This document shows positions 7,081-16,313 of a stretch of DNA of 64,000 nt, piece by piece (the first letter of the stretch is position 1; every line of letters starts with the position of its first letter). The DNA comes from Lunatimonas salinarum (GTDB lineage Bacteria; Bacteroidota; Bacteroidia; Cytophagales; Cyclobacteriaceae), in the NCBI RefSeq assembly GCF_017811155.1, contig NZ_JACVCV010000022.1, forward strand, positions 1 through 64,000, given 5' to 3'. The position numbers and the translations under genes were made by a program. The notes beneath the pieces were generated by a model, which searched no databases, had not been told where the DNA came from, and saw only the letters and a program-made list of their open reading frames with translations.

Positions 7081-8274
7081 ATGGATAATAATAGGCCAGT
7101 TGCGGCATTGATATCCGCTGATCCGGTTATTTCAGCGGAAATTACAGGATATTTGGAAGAGGTCTATCAGGTAGACCATTTTACTAATGGTATATTTTTT
7201 TACAATTCCCTTACGAAGGATAAGGCTGAATATGCTTTTGTATTGAGTGTTTCTCCGTTGAGAGATGTGCATGGATTGGCCTTGAGAAAAACAATGGTCG
7301 ATTTGGGTTTTAGTAATATCCCATTTTTTCTTGTGGTGGATGAAATCGATCAGGAAAAAATCAAAGATGCGCTCAAGGGAGGTATTACAGACTTGTTTCA
7401 AATGCCGCTGTCTAAAGGTCGACTGCGGCGGCGATTGGATTTTCAGTGCAACCATCCCGTTTTGAATAACAGCAAGCGTGAAATACTGCACGATCCAAGG
7501 TTAAAGCCCTACAAAATTCCGTTTATCAAACGGCTGGTAGATATAATGGCTTCCGGTATAGCGCTTTTGGTACTTTCCCCACTATTCCTGATTATTGGTA
7601 TTTTAATCAAATTGGAGTCAAAAGGTCCGGTGTTTTATTATTCCTACCGCGTAGGTACGGGTTACACTATATTTAAATTTTACAAACTCCGGTCAATGCA
7701 GACGGATGCCGACGCAAAGCTGAAAAATTTAAAGCACCTGAATCAATACTCAACTGGACAGCCCAGTGCGGATGCGGCGGATGTAGAAGTGAAGGAAATC
7801 TGTGAATTTTGTGAGCAGGCAGGAAGTGGCTGTATGCAGCCGCTTTACGATGATAAGAAGATGGTTTGTGAGCGACTTTATACAGCCCAAAAGAATTCCA
7901 ATAAGGAGGCCGCATTTATCAAGATAAAGGATGATCCAAGGGTCACCAAAATAGGTAAGTTTATCCGGAACACAAGTATTGACGAGCTCCCTCAGCTTTG
8001 GAATGTGCTTAAAGGTGATATGTCGCTTGTGGGAAATCGACCACTTCCGCTCTATGAAGCAGAAAAAATCACCACTGATCGATATGCGCTGCGATTTTTG
8101 GGTCCCGCAGGAATTACTGGCTTGTGGCAGGTCGAAAAAAGGGGCAGGGGAGAGATGTCAGAAGATGAGCGGTTGAGCTTGGACAACGACTACGTGAAAA
8201 ACTTTAGTGTCTGGTTTGATATTAAGATTATCTTACGCACCATACCGGCATTGTTTCAAAGTGAGAGTGTTTAG
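7081..8274 (+). CDS. Initiating sugar transferase (polyprenyl-P phosphoglycosyltransferase) with N-terminal pseudo-receiver
   Basis: This protein of about 397 residues has two parts. Residues about 1-125 have the length and strand pattern of a response-regulator receiver but lack the acidic pair, the phospho-Asp (S-V-S instead) and the Lys (F-Q-M-P instead of V-K-P). Residues about 148-395 are a bacterial sugar transferase (WcaJ/WbaP C-terminal type): F-I-K-R-L-V-D-I, one membrane helix, Y-R-V-G...F-K-F-Y-K-L-R-S-M, D-E-L-P-Q-L-W-N-V-L-K-G-D-M-S-L-V-G and G-I-T-G-L-W-Q-V. It transfers a sugar-1-phosphate to undecaprenyl phosphate to start the EPS repeat unit at the inner membrane. A Cys-containing insertion lies at about 235-265. 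ATG 7081 is chosen over the upstream TTG. Confidence 0.9.
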   Translation: MDNNRPVAALISADPVISAEITGYLEEVYQVDHFTNGIFFYNSLTKDKAEYAFVLSVSPLRDVHGLALRKTMVDLGFSNIPFFLVVDEIDQEKIKDALKGGITDLFQMPLSKGRLRRRLDFQCNHPVLNNSKREILHDPRLKPYKIPFIKRLVDIMASGIALLVLSPLFLIIGILIKLESKGPVFYYSYRVGTGYTIFKFYKLRSMQTDADAKLKNLKHLNQYSTGQPSADAADVEVKEICEFCEQAGSGCMQPLYDDKKMVCERLYTAQKNSNKEAAFIKIKDDPRVTKIGKFIRNTSIDELPQLWNVLKGDMSLVGNRPLPLYEAEKITTDRYALRFLGPAGITGLWQVEKRGRGEMSEDERLSLDNDYVKNFSVWFDIKIILRTIPALFQSESV

Positions 8275-9506
8275 CCGGATTGTTTGGAAGACAGAGAATT
8301 TTCCACCATTTGCCAGATCTCCTTCGTGCGATTATCCCAGGTGTTTTCGGAAGCTACAGCATGTCGCGCAGCTCTTTTTTCAGCATTGTCGTATTTTAGC
8401 TCCTCGGAAATGGCAGAGGCGAACTTTTCCGGGGATTCCTCTAATCGTATTACCCCGCCAAAGGCCTTAATATCCTCAGAAAATGGGGTGGCTACCACGG
8501 GTTTGCCAGATGCCAGGTATTCGTTTATCTTTAACGGATAAATGCTTTTGGTAACCTCATTGATCAGAAAGGGAAGTATTAACACATCGAAATGCGCCAA
8601 GTAATCGGGCAGGCGTTCGATGGGTTTAGGCCCCAGAAAATACAGATTTGGTATTGCATCCAGGTCTATATCGGTGCTAGACCAATGGTTTCGCGGGCCA
8701 ATCATCACAAAAGATTTATCCGCGTGCACTTCGCAAATTTTAGCCAGTAAGGGGTAATTTGATCGATGACAGATGTTTCCGGTATACCCTATCAAGGGCC
8801 CGGGAATTTCCGCTAAATCGGCGGGCATAGGGATTTTTTCTAAGAACGCCCGCTTAAATGTATCGAATTCGGCGGCATTAGGCAAGTAATGGACCGTACG
8901 CCCGGATAGATGGGTAAGGTCTGCCTGTAACTGCCGGGAAGTAACGATGCTCAAATCAGCCTCTTTTATGGCTTGAATCTCTGCCGTTGCTCCGTGTTTC
9001 CTAAGGTAGGGTTCCAGTGCGCGAATATTGTCCCGTGATTGGTAAATGAAAAAGGCCGGATCAAAGCCTTTGGGAAGCTTGGATAGGTAGAGTGGATTGA
9101 AGGAATTGAAAAAGAGGAATTCATTCATTCCGAGGGATTTAAGTCCTCTTTTTATATCAGATGCTAAGATGCGGTCATTGATTCCGGCCAAAAAACGGTA
9201 GATCTGACCTTTTGGAAGCCAATTTACGGGGATCATCAGCCTAGGAGTCAGTGCGTAAAGAAACTTTCCAAAGGAATTCAGTGGATTGACTGAATTTTTG
9301 CCCCACCAAAGTGCAGGTTTTCGTCTAATAACTGTGGCCTTTTTTCGCTCCCGAAAATAGTCGAGGAGGGTGTAGGGGTAATCGACATAGATAACCGGCT
9401 GATTTTTGGCAAATGTTTTCGCCAAAGACCAAGCGGCAGAAGAAAAATCGCCATCCCAACGGGACATACTGATCATCACAATAGGAAGCTGCCTGAGATT
9501 TGTCAT
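8271..9506 (-). CDS. Glycosyltransferase, GT-B fold (GT1/GT4-like)
   Basis: This protein of about 411 residues has a C-terminal nucleotide-sugar domain: G-P-L-I-G-Y-T-G-N-I (linker strand), F-V-M-I-G-P-R, L-Y-F-L-G-P-K-P, the L-P-D-Y-L-A-H-F-D-V-L-I-L-P-F stretch, and the donor-binding K-I-N-E-Y-L-A-S-G-K-P-V-V-A-T. It resembles TuaH/WcaI-like transferases of teichuronic-acid and EPS loci. No membrane segment is seen, so it is cytosolic or peripheral. ATG 9506 (MTNLRQLPIVMIS) is preferred; the longer frame needs a TTG. The 3' end overlaps the stop of the sugar transferase gene on the other strand by four bases. Sugar specificity cannot be read. Confidence 0.85.
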   Translation of the reverse strand: MTNLRQLPIVMISMSRWDGDFSSAAWSLAKTFAKNQPVIYVDYPYTLLDYFRERKKATVIRRKPALWWGKNSVNPLNSFGKFLYALTPRLMIPVNWLPKGQIYRFLAGINDRILASDIKRGLKSLGMNEFLFFNSFNPLYLSKLPKGFDPAFFIYQSRDNIRALEPYLRKHGATAEIQAIKEADLSIVTSRQLQADLTHLSGRTVHYLPNAAEFDTFKRAFLEKIPMPADLAEIPGPLIGYTGNICHRSNYPLLAKICEVHADKSFVMIGPRNHWSSTDIDLDAIPNLYFLGPKPIERLPDYLAHFDVLILPFLINEVTKSIYPLKINEYLASGKPVVATPFSEDIKAFGGVIRLEESPEKFASAISEELKYDNAEKRAARHAVASENTWDNRTKEIWQMVENSLSSKQSG

Positions 9507-9592
9507 GTAAGGTAAAAATAGTAAATGCGATTGTCGAATTGCCTTCAATAATATGGTAAATTTACTAAATAATTCATCAAAATTTTAGCGTC

Positions 9593-10837
9593 TTGAGTAT
9601 ACTAATCGCCTTTTCCCTGCTTTGTGGATTTTATCTTATATTCCCATTTGTCATTTCATTGGTTTCCATATTCGTTTCGGATGATGTGGATCCGGATAAT
9701 GATGTGACCCCGGAGAGTAATTTTGCCTGTGTCATCACGGCGTACAAGGACTTGGGTATCGCGTGGCCATTGGTGCGTTCGCTGATTGCACAGCGATATC
9801 CTCATTTTCACGTATACTTGGTGGCAGATGCGGTGGATAATCCAATCGAACAGCTTTCCGATCCCCGGTTTAGTTTGTTAGTTCCCCCAATACCATTGAA
9901 CAGTAAGGTGGCCTCGTTGGACTACGCGCTAACGCATTTGTCACCGGACCACAGCCACGTGGTGGTCTTTGATCCAGATAACTTGGTACCCGACCATTTT
10001 CTATCGGTTCTTGATCGCTATCACCAAGCTGGTTTTGACTTGGTTCAGGGAAAGCGAATAGCCAAAAACGTTGACACCACCTATGCTGCTTTGGATGCAT
10101 TAGGGGAATATTATTACGATTATGCAGTGAGAAAGGCCCTTTACCAGGTAGGTTCTTCTTCGACTATTGCGGGTTCTGGCATGTCGATTCGGCTGGACCT
10201 GTACAAGGAAAATATCGCCGGAGAAATGGAAGAGTTTAAAGAGAAAGGTGTGGTGGTCTCAGAAGACAAATCGCTTCAGTTACAGATGGTGACCAAGGGT
10301 TTCCGGATAGCTTATGCAGGCGCTGCAATTATCTTTGACGAGAAAATATCTGCCGCACATCAGATCGGAAAGCAGCGAGGCCGGTGGTTAAACAGTTATT
10401 TTCGCCACAGCTTGCAGGCTATGCAGTCGTTCGGTAAAGCAGTCCTTCGAGGCGATTGGAACGCAATGTTGTTTTCGGTAGCCGTTTTGATGCCCCCCAT
10501 GGTGGTTTTGATTGGGATGACACTATTTTTAATGGTGCTTGGCTTGTTTCTCAATCCTGTCCTATCACTGTCTCTGTTGGCCGCGTTGGCTACCTTTGTG
10601 ATAGGCTTCTTGGCTATTCTTGTTTTGAATAGAGCCCCTCGCCCCGTCAGGCGCGCTATCCCTCAGATCCCACTTTTCGTGTTGGGCCAGATCTCCGGAT
10701 TTCTAAAAATAAAACGAGCCAATAAAGACTTCATGGCTACCGAGCATTCGTATGCTGTCGAAATAGATGAAGTGTGGGAAGCCCGCAAGAAGGAATTCAG
10801 GTATTTGTCCAAATGGTGGAGCAACAAAGATTTGTAA
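9593..10837 (+). CDS. Membrane glycosyltransferase family 2 (processive-type)
   Basis: This 414-residue protein has an N-terminal membrane helix, a GT2 catalytic domain and a C-terminal membrane region with two to three helices (residues about 290-355). Catalytic signposts are C-V-I-T-A-Y, F-D-P-D-N (the metal-binding DxD), V-S-E-D-K (acceptor base) and K-Q-R-G-R-W-L-N, equivalent to the QxxRW motif of cellulose/hyaluronan-type synthases. It probably polymerises or extends a glycan across the inner membrane. The only plausible start is TTG 9593, because an in-frame stop at 9566-9568 excludes an upstream ATG. It is divergent from the neighbouring GT-B gene. The product sugar is unknown. Confidence 0.85.
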   Translation: MSILIAFSLLCGFYLIFPFVISLVSIFVSDDVDPDNDVTPESNFACVITAYKDLGIAWPLVRSLIAQRYPHFHVYLVADAVDNPIEQLSDPRFSLLVPPIPLNSKVASLDYALTHLSPDHSHVVVFDPDNLVPDHFLSVLDRYHQAGFDLVQGKRIAKNVDTTYAALDALGEYYYDYAVRKALYQVGSSSTIAGSGMSIRLDLYKENIAGEMEEFKEKGVVVSEDKSLQLQMVTKGFRIAYAGAAIIFDEKISAAHQIGKQRGRWLNSYFRHSLQAMQSFGKAVLRGDWNAMLFSVAVLMPPMVVLIGMTLFLMVLGLFLNPVLSLSLLAALATFVIGFLAILVLNRAPRPVRRAIPQIPLFVLGQISGFLKIKRANKDFMATEHSYAVEIDEVWEARKKEFRYLSKWWSNKDL

Positions 10838-10851
10838 GGAAGAAGATGGTC

Positions 10852-13566
10852 TTATCCGGTATTTTTGAGGCCACTGGAGAGTGCGGTGGTGATCTCTAAT
10901 ATCCTTGTGATCAGTGCTTCGTCGCTGACATTTGTATCCCGTTTTTTGTTTCGCCATTCCTTCAGGTAACGAATCTGCATCCTGTGCAAAACACGAAGTG
11001 GCAAGGCTCTCCGCTGCATGCTGTGCAGTTGGCTCTGCCTTCTTATTTGACGGGGTTTGGAAAATAATCGGTCCAATTCCGACAGACACCGTTCGTGTTC
11101 ACCCAAGATTAGGGACATCATTTCCCTGCGTACCGATTCGTCTTGTACCAATTCAGCGTATTCGGTCATCAACTGGGTGTCTGCTGTCATGATATTGGTT
11201 TCCAGCTGAATGAGGATGTACCGAAGGAACGGCCAAGAATCAGCGCATGATTTCACCTCAGCATACAGCTCCGGGTCAGCTGATCGAAGTGATTCCAACG
11301 CCTTGCCTAATCCATACCAGCCGGTTAGGTTGAATCTGGACTGACTCCAACTAAAAACCCAAGGGATAGCCCTTAAGTCCGCGAGCGTACGGGTTCCGGT
11401 CCTGCGGGAGGGTCTTGATCCGATTTTACTTTGCTCCAATACGTCGATAGGCGTAGCTTCACTGTAAAATGTTAAAAAGTTCGGATGTTTAATTAACGCA
11501 GTATAATGTTCATGCGAATAAGCGGCAAGCTTCCTGATGGCGGTTTCCGGGTAGGATTCTTGTGTTGGCGAAAAGACACTAAGTCCAGTCTGTAGCGCAA
11601 CGCCGGAAAGGAGCATTTCCAGGTTGTATGTTCCGTTTAACAAATTTGCAAATTGCTGGGCGATCGTCTCCCCCTGTACGGTCAGCTTCATGGCTCCATC
11701 CATGCTTCCGGGAGGCATGCTTTCCAAAAACCGGTGGTATTTGCCTCCGCCACGGCTTATTGTGCCTCCGATCCCATGAAAGAAACATAATTTGACCCCA
11801 TGTTTCCTTCCGAGTTTCGACAGCTTCTTTTCAGTAGTGAATATTTGCCATCTGCTGCTCACGATTCCCCCATCTTTGTTGCTGTCACTGTATCCAAGCA
11901 TAATCTCCTGCACGTTGGATAAGCTTTCCAATTTTTCTCGATGTAGCGGGTGCTGAAGGAAGGCCTCCATGACCTCCTCTGACTGATTTAAATCATCGAT
12001 GGTTTCGAATAGGGGAACGATTCGGAAGGCATGTTCGCTCAGGCCTACCTCCCGTAAGAACAGGTAAATGGTCAATAAATCGCTCAACGTTCTGGTCATA
12101 CTGATAATAAAGGAACCGATTCCCCTGGTTCCATACCTGGAGACATGATCGAAAATTACCCGATAGCAGTCCAAGACTTTGTCTGCTTCAGGACCGAATG
12201 ACCTGCCCGAAACGGCAAATGGCCGGTCATTTCGTAGCTCTTCGTTAATCCAAGCTACTCGCTCGGCCTCGTTCCATTCTCGGTAGGGTTTTCGGCTAGG
12301 CAAAACCTTAGCGAGAATTTGTTCGATTGCCTTCTCGTGAAACTCGCTATTCTGCCGAATATCCAATTTGGCCAAGTGAAAGCCAAAGGAAAGTACCTGC
12401 CGTTCCAGTGGGAAAAGGAGATCTTTAGCCATTCGGTGTGCGTGAATGCTTTCAAGGCTTTTTCGCAAAACAGCCAAATCTTCCAATAATTCCTCCGGAT
12501 CACGGTAATACAATTGATCCGGTTCCTCCTTTTCATATTGGGTGTTTCTAAGTGCCAACACCATTAGGTTGACAAACTGCCTCCAGGGTTCATACGGATT
12601 CCGAGTAACGGCCTGTTCGCCCATCACGCCACTTTTCTTGAGTTTGGAAGCAATGGCGTTTTCCAGTACCCAAGGCACCGGGTTTCGTATTTCTGAATAG
12701 CTTAGACTTCCTCCCAGTTGTAGAAGTCCCCTTTCGAGAAGCTTCAGTGCTTCTTGCCGGTGGGCTATAAGTGTTTCTGCGGTAAGGTCAGAGGTGACAT
12801 AAGGATGTCCATCCCTGTCTCCACCTACCCAGCTACCAAATTGCAGGGTGGGAAAGTTCCTACCGTCCAACAATGGTCTCGGGTCAAAACCCATCTCTTC
12901 CCAACTTTGAAGAAGTTGCTTATCGGTTTTTTGTAGGGCTTTGGGAAAGACTTTGGTAAAATAATGGATGACATTTTTTCGCTCTTTGGCTACGGTCGGT
13001 TTTTCGAGCGAAACTTCGCCCGTTCGCCACCAACGCTCGATCAGGGCTTGGATATCTTCCTTGATTTGTTTTTTCTCAGGTTCGGTCCAGTTTTTGTTTT
13101 CCATCTTCACCAGCAGGAGGTAGAGTTCGCGGTGCAGATCCAGTACCGATACCCTTTTCGCCTCGGTGGGGTGCGCCGTCAACACGGGGGTAACTTGAAC
13201 TTTGCTCAAAATAGCAAGCATCTGATCCTCCGTGAGACCTTGATTGTTCCACCTTTTTAGCGTTTCGCCCCAAGAACCGCGAATGGAAGCGGTCCCCCCT
13301 TCTATGATGCGTTTTCTTCGAAATTGTACCGCTGCATTTTCCTCTACCAAGTTCATTAATTGCAAGTAAATGCTGATTAGTTGCACGTACTTTTCCTGAA
13401 AGTCTCCATTAGTCGGAATTTCCCGAAACTCACCTGATTCCAGAAAGTCCGCTAGGTCGCTTTCCTGCAAGTCTCTCAATACCTGCGTAAAGCAGGCACG
13501 TAAAAAATCCATGTCTTGGTTAATTTTTTCAAAAAGGCTTGTTAATGTAGTGGGATGGTTCATCAT
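10852..13566 (-). CDS. ppc: Phosphoenolpyruvate carboxylase
   Basis: This 904-residue protein is full length for bacterial PEP carboxylase. Signature blocks are V-L-T-A-H-P-T-E-A-K-R (catalytic His about 132), G-S-W-V-G-G-D-R-D-G-H-P, L-G-Y-S-D-S-N-K-D-G-G, F-H-G-I-G-G-T-I-S-R-G-G-G (the mobile loop and catalytic region), and I-P-W-V-F-S-W-S-Q-S-R-F. The C-terminus ends S-S-G-L-K-N-T-G, as usual. It carboxylates PEP to oxaloacetate with bicarbonate, replenishing the TCA cycle in the cytoplasm. It is a housekeeping gene sitting inside the EPS region and splits the plus-strand GT2 from the minus-strand Wzx/Wzy operon. The start could be either of two adjacent ATGs. About 280 bases without a gene follow upstream. 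Confidence 0.97.
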   Translation of the reverse strand: MMNHPTTLTSLFEKINQDMDFLRACFTQVLRDLQESDLADFLESGEFREIPTNGDFQEKYVQLISIYLQLMNLVEENAAVQFRRKRIIEGGTASIRGSWGETLKRWNNQGLTEDQMLAILSKVQVTPVLTAHPTEAKRVSVLDLHRELYLLLVKMENKNWTEPEKKQIKEDIQALIERWWRTGEVSLEKPTVAKERKNVIHYFTKVFPKALQKTDKQLLQSWEEMGFDPRPLLDGRNFPTLQFGSWVGGDRDGHPYVTSDLTAETLIAHRQEALKLLERGLLQLGGSLSYSEIRNPVPWVLENAIASKLKKSGVMGEQAVTRNPYEPWRQFVNLMVLALRNTQYEKEEPDQLYYRDPEELLEDLAVLRKSLESIHAHRMAKDLLFPLERQVLSFGFHLAKLDIRQNSEFHEKAIEQILAKVLPSRKPYREWNEAERVAWINEELRNDRPFAVSGRSFGPEADKVLDCYRVIFDHVSRYGTRGIGSFIISMTRTLSDLLTIYLFLREVGLSEHAFRIVPLFETIDDLNQSEEVMEAFLQHPLHREKLESLSNVQEIMLGYSDSNKDGGIVSSRWQIFTTEKKLSKLGRKHGVKLCFFHGIGGTISRGGGKYHRFLESMPPGSMDGAMKLTVQGETIAQQFANLLNGTYNLEMLLSGVALQTGLSVFSPTQESYPETAIRKLAAYSHEHYTALIKHPNFLTFYSEATPIDVLEQSKIGSRPSRRTGTRTLADLRAIPWVFSWSQSRFNLTGWYGLGKALESLRSADPELYAEVKSCADSWPFLRYILIQLETNIMTADTQLMTEYAELVQDESVRREMMSLILGEHERCLSELDRLFSKPRQIRRQSQLHSMQRRALPLRVLHRMQIRYLKEWRNKKRDTNVSDEALITRILEITTALSSGLKNTG

Positions 13567-13845
13567 ATTTTTTTTAAAGGCTCTTAGACATCGATGACCG
13601 CCAAAGGAAACCAGCCGAAAGGTAAATGATCCGCATGGGAATCACCATTCCAAATGTAGCCTGCGTACCGGCGGGCAGACATATGCCGCCTACAGGTTGG
13701 CATCCATACATTTTCTGTTTTACGTGGATGGATTCCTATAAAAGCCATTAATTACAGATAAATAAAATTACTACAGAGGAGCGGGAATCGCAACTTCATC
13801 TTAAAAAGGATTGGGCTCAAACGTTGATGGAGATATTCATGCTTA

Positions 13846-15177
13846 TTACTTGCCTTTCAATTTCGACTTAATCATCCGAAACAATTCTGGGTAATAGGTA
13901 ATTCCAGCGAGTAGCGCACGACCCAATTGGATGGGAAGAAATCGCTGTAGGATGATTTGTTTGATCACTGCGGTGATACCTACCGCTAGGACGAGGCCAT
14001 AGGCGGCTCCCAGTAGCCCAAAGTGTTGAATCAATACATAGCTAAATACTGCTCCATACAAAAAGGTACCAAATACCATAACCATGTTGTAAAATGGCTT
14101 TCCAATGGCATCCAAAAAGACGCCTGCCTGCCTGTCGAGGGGTTTGATCAGGGCTATCAATGCTACGATCCGGAGAAAGGGAGCGGCATCCAAGTATTCC
14201 TCCCCTGCGATAAACAGAATGATATAGTCCGCAAAGAGCAGGTTTAAAAGCCAAAAGGGCAGAGTGATGCTAAGCATCATGCCCACGGTTTTTTCGTAGA
14301 TGACTGCTACATCATTTGACCTTCCTCTATCATAAGCCTCGGTGGCTTTTGGATAGGAGATGGAAGCAATGGAATTCACGGGTATTTCTACCATATTCAT
14401 CACCCGGCCAGCGGTATTGGCCAGTGCTACCTGAACAGGGGAGAGCAATGCTCCAAGTAAAAATTTGTCCAAACTGTTCGTAAGCATGGAGATCAAATTG
14501 GTACCAAACACGTATTTTCCAAAATGAAAAATCTGGGCGGCCCATTCGCTATGCCAACCGCTGATCACTCGAAAGTGGGATTTTACCTGATAGATAGACA
14601 TGAGCGTAGCCAATACGAATGTGGCATTTTGAATCCATGCGAGTGTCGATAGCGTCAACGCTTCCGGATAAAAGTAGAAATAGAGTATACAAAGAAACAA
14701 AGGCAGACTTTTGCTAATGCCGGCATAGAAATAAGCTTTGAAATCGTAGGTAGCCTGCATCAATACCAGGTTATGGGTATGGATGATCAAGACCGGAAGG
14801 ATATAGGCGTATATTCTTAGGATTTCCGCCAAACCGGGGGAATTTAACAGGCGTTCTGCGGGTGCCGCGAGTAGCAGCAGTAGAAGAATGAATGCGGCGG
14901 TAAGCGCGGCATTCAACCACAGGGCGGCTGACTGAATTTTGGCTCGGGTTATTACGTCTTGGTTAACCAGAAATTTGATCATCCCGTTTTGCAGAAAGCC
15001 GTTTCGGGCCATATCTATTATCGCGGTGATGGTGATCAGCAGAACCCACACACCAAAGTCGCTCGGGGATAGGATCCGAACCAAAAGCATAAATCCGATG
15101 AAGCCCAATATAAAATCAATGCCACGGTGCATCATCGTGAAGAACCCCGAGGTCAACCAGTATTTTCGTTCGCTCAT
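13846..15177 (-). CDS. Wzx-type oligosaccharide flippase
   Basis: This 443-residue polytopic membrane protein has about 12 predicted helices and belongs to the MATE/MOP polysaccharide transporter group. The N-terminal R-G-I-D-F-I-L-G-F-I-G-F-M-L-L-V-R-I-L-S is followed by P-S-D-F-G-V-W, the typical opening of Wzx/RfbX proteins. It would flip undecaprenyl-linked repeat units to the periplasmic face. It is the last gene of a minus-strand operon and overlaps the preceding GT4 gene by four bases (ATGA), a sign of translational coupling. No gene symbol is assigned because flippase orthology cannot be resolved by eye. Confidence 0.88.
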   Translation of the reverse strand: MSERKYWLTSGFFTMMHRGIDFILGFIGFMLLVRILSPSDFGVWVLLITITAIIDMARNGFLQNGMIKFLVNQDVITRAKIQSAALWLNAALTAAFILLLLLLAAPAERLLNSPGLAEILRIYAYILPVLIIHTHNLVLMQATYDFKAYFYAGISKSLPLFLCILYFYFYPEALTLSTLAWIQNATFVLATLMSIYQVKSHFRVISGWHSEWAAQIFHFGKYVFGTNLISMLTNSLDKFLLGALLSPVQVALANTAGRVMNMVEIPVNSIASISYPKATEAYDRGRSNDVAVIYEKTVGMMLSITLPFWLLNLLFADYIILFIAGEEYLDAAPFLRIVALIALIKPLDRQAGVFLDAIGKPFYNMVMVFGTFLYGAVFSYVLIQHFGLLGAAYGLVLAVGITAVIKQIILQRFLPIQLGRALLAGITYYPELFRMIKSKLKGK

Positions 15178-16313
15178 GCTCCTGTTCCAACGGTTAGTCT
15201 GTACATATCCAATACTTTCTTCGCTCCATTGGCATAGCTGAATAGGGGGGGGCGGTGAAGGCCTTTTTCTGAAAGATCTTTCCGCAGATCCTCATCCTCG
15301 AGTAAGCTGGCAATGGCCCGAGCAAGGTCTTTGGGATTGAAAGGATCGATCAGTAGGGCTGAATCACCGGCAATCTCTGGCATGGAGGAGGTATTGGAAG
15401 TGATGACGGCACACCCGCAAGCCATGGCTTCTAAGATAGGCAGCCCAAAGCTTTCACGTAGGGATGGGTATAGGAAAAATAAGGCTTTGGCATAGATGGC
15501 GGGCAAATCTTGATTGGGAATATATCCGGTGAGATGAATCCTTTCGCGTAGGGAAGAGCCTTCTATTTTTTCCAATAATGCGTTCAGTTCGTATTCGCCA
15601 AAATCAGGCATTACCAATGGGACGGTCAGCTTTCCGGATTTTTCCAGCAGCAGAAGCGCTCTAAGGACACCTACCAGGTTTTTTTTGGGATCGGTATTGC
15701 CCAAGAAGAGCATAAATTGATCCGGCAAGCCGTACTGTTGCCGTTTGGCTTCCTGGACCTCAGTCGAAACCGGCTGAAAATGGGGGCTTACACCGTTATG
15801 AACCACCCGGATTTTATCGGTTGCTATTTGTGGAAAATGTTCCTGAATCCTTTTTTGCTCAAAGGAAGAGACGGTAAAAACAAAGGAAGCCCGAGGCACC
15901 ACGCGGGGCACGTTCCATCGTCTGTATAGATTTCCCAGTCGCTGGTACCAGGTGCCGGATTTGAGGCTGATTTTTTCGAGGTAGATAATGTCGTGCAGGG
16001 TCAATACCAGCGGCGTCCCACCCCAAATGGGTGCAGTGTTGCTGGTACAGTGCAATACATCCAGTCGGAATTTTTTGGCAGCCCTTGGCAGGTGCCATTG
16101 TTCCCAGATAGGATAGGGGCTTTCTTTTAATTGAATAATCTGGAAATTATCGGTCGCCTGAATGCAGGAGTTGTCTTCTACCTGATTGACAAAGATAAAG
16201 TATTTGTTCATATGATCCGTTTGTTGCAAATGCCGGATCAATTCTACGGCTACCATATCCATGCCGTGTCGTTTTTTTCGGAATATACGCTGTGCTTCAA
16301 TGCCTATCCTCAT
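15174..16313 (-). CDS. Glycosyltransferase family 4 (GT-B)
   Basis: This 379-residue GT4 enzyme opens M-R-I-G-I-E-A-Q-R-I-F with R-x-x-x-x-G-M-D, like mannosyl- and rhamnosyl-type EPS transferases. The C-terminal domain carries M-L-F-L-G-N-T-D-P-K-K-N-L, the linker V-V-H-N-G-V, L-T-G-Y-I-P-N-Q-D-L and the E-S-F-G-L-P-I-L-E-A-M-A-C-G donor-binding motif (ExFGxxxxE). It is a cytosolic, retaining transferase. It sits in the tightly packed operon between GT2 and Wzx with four-base overlaps at both ends, so it very likely adds a sugar to the same lipid-linked repeat unit. The exact sugar is unknown. Confidence 0.92.
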   Translation of the reverse strand: MRIGIEAQRIFRKKRHGMDMVAVELIRHLQQTDHMNKYFIFVNQVEDNSCIQATDNFQIIQLKESPYPIWEQWHLPRAAKKFRLDVLHCTSNTAPIWGGTPLVLTLHDIIYLEKISLKSGTWYQRLGNLYRRWNVPRVVPRASFVFTVSSFEQKRIQEHFPQIATDKIRVVHNGVSPHFQPVSTEVQEAKRQQYGLPDQFMLFLGNTDPKKNLVGVLRALLLLEKSGKLTVPLVMPDFGEYELNALLEKIEGSSLRERIHLTGYIPNQDLPAIYAKALFFLYPSLRESFGLPILEAMACGCAVITSNTSSMPEIAGDSALLIDPFNPKDLARAIASLLEDEDLRKDLSEKGLHRPPLFSYANGAKKVLDMYRLTVGTGA

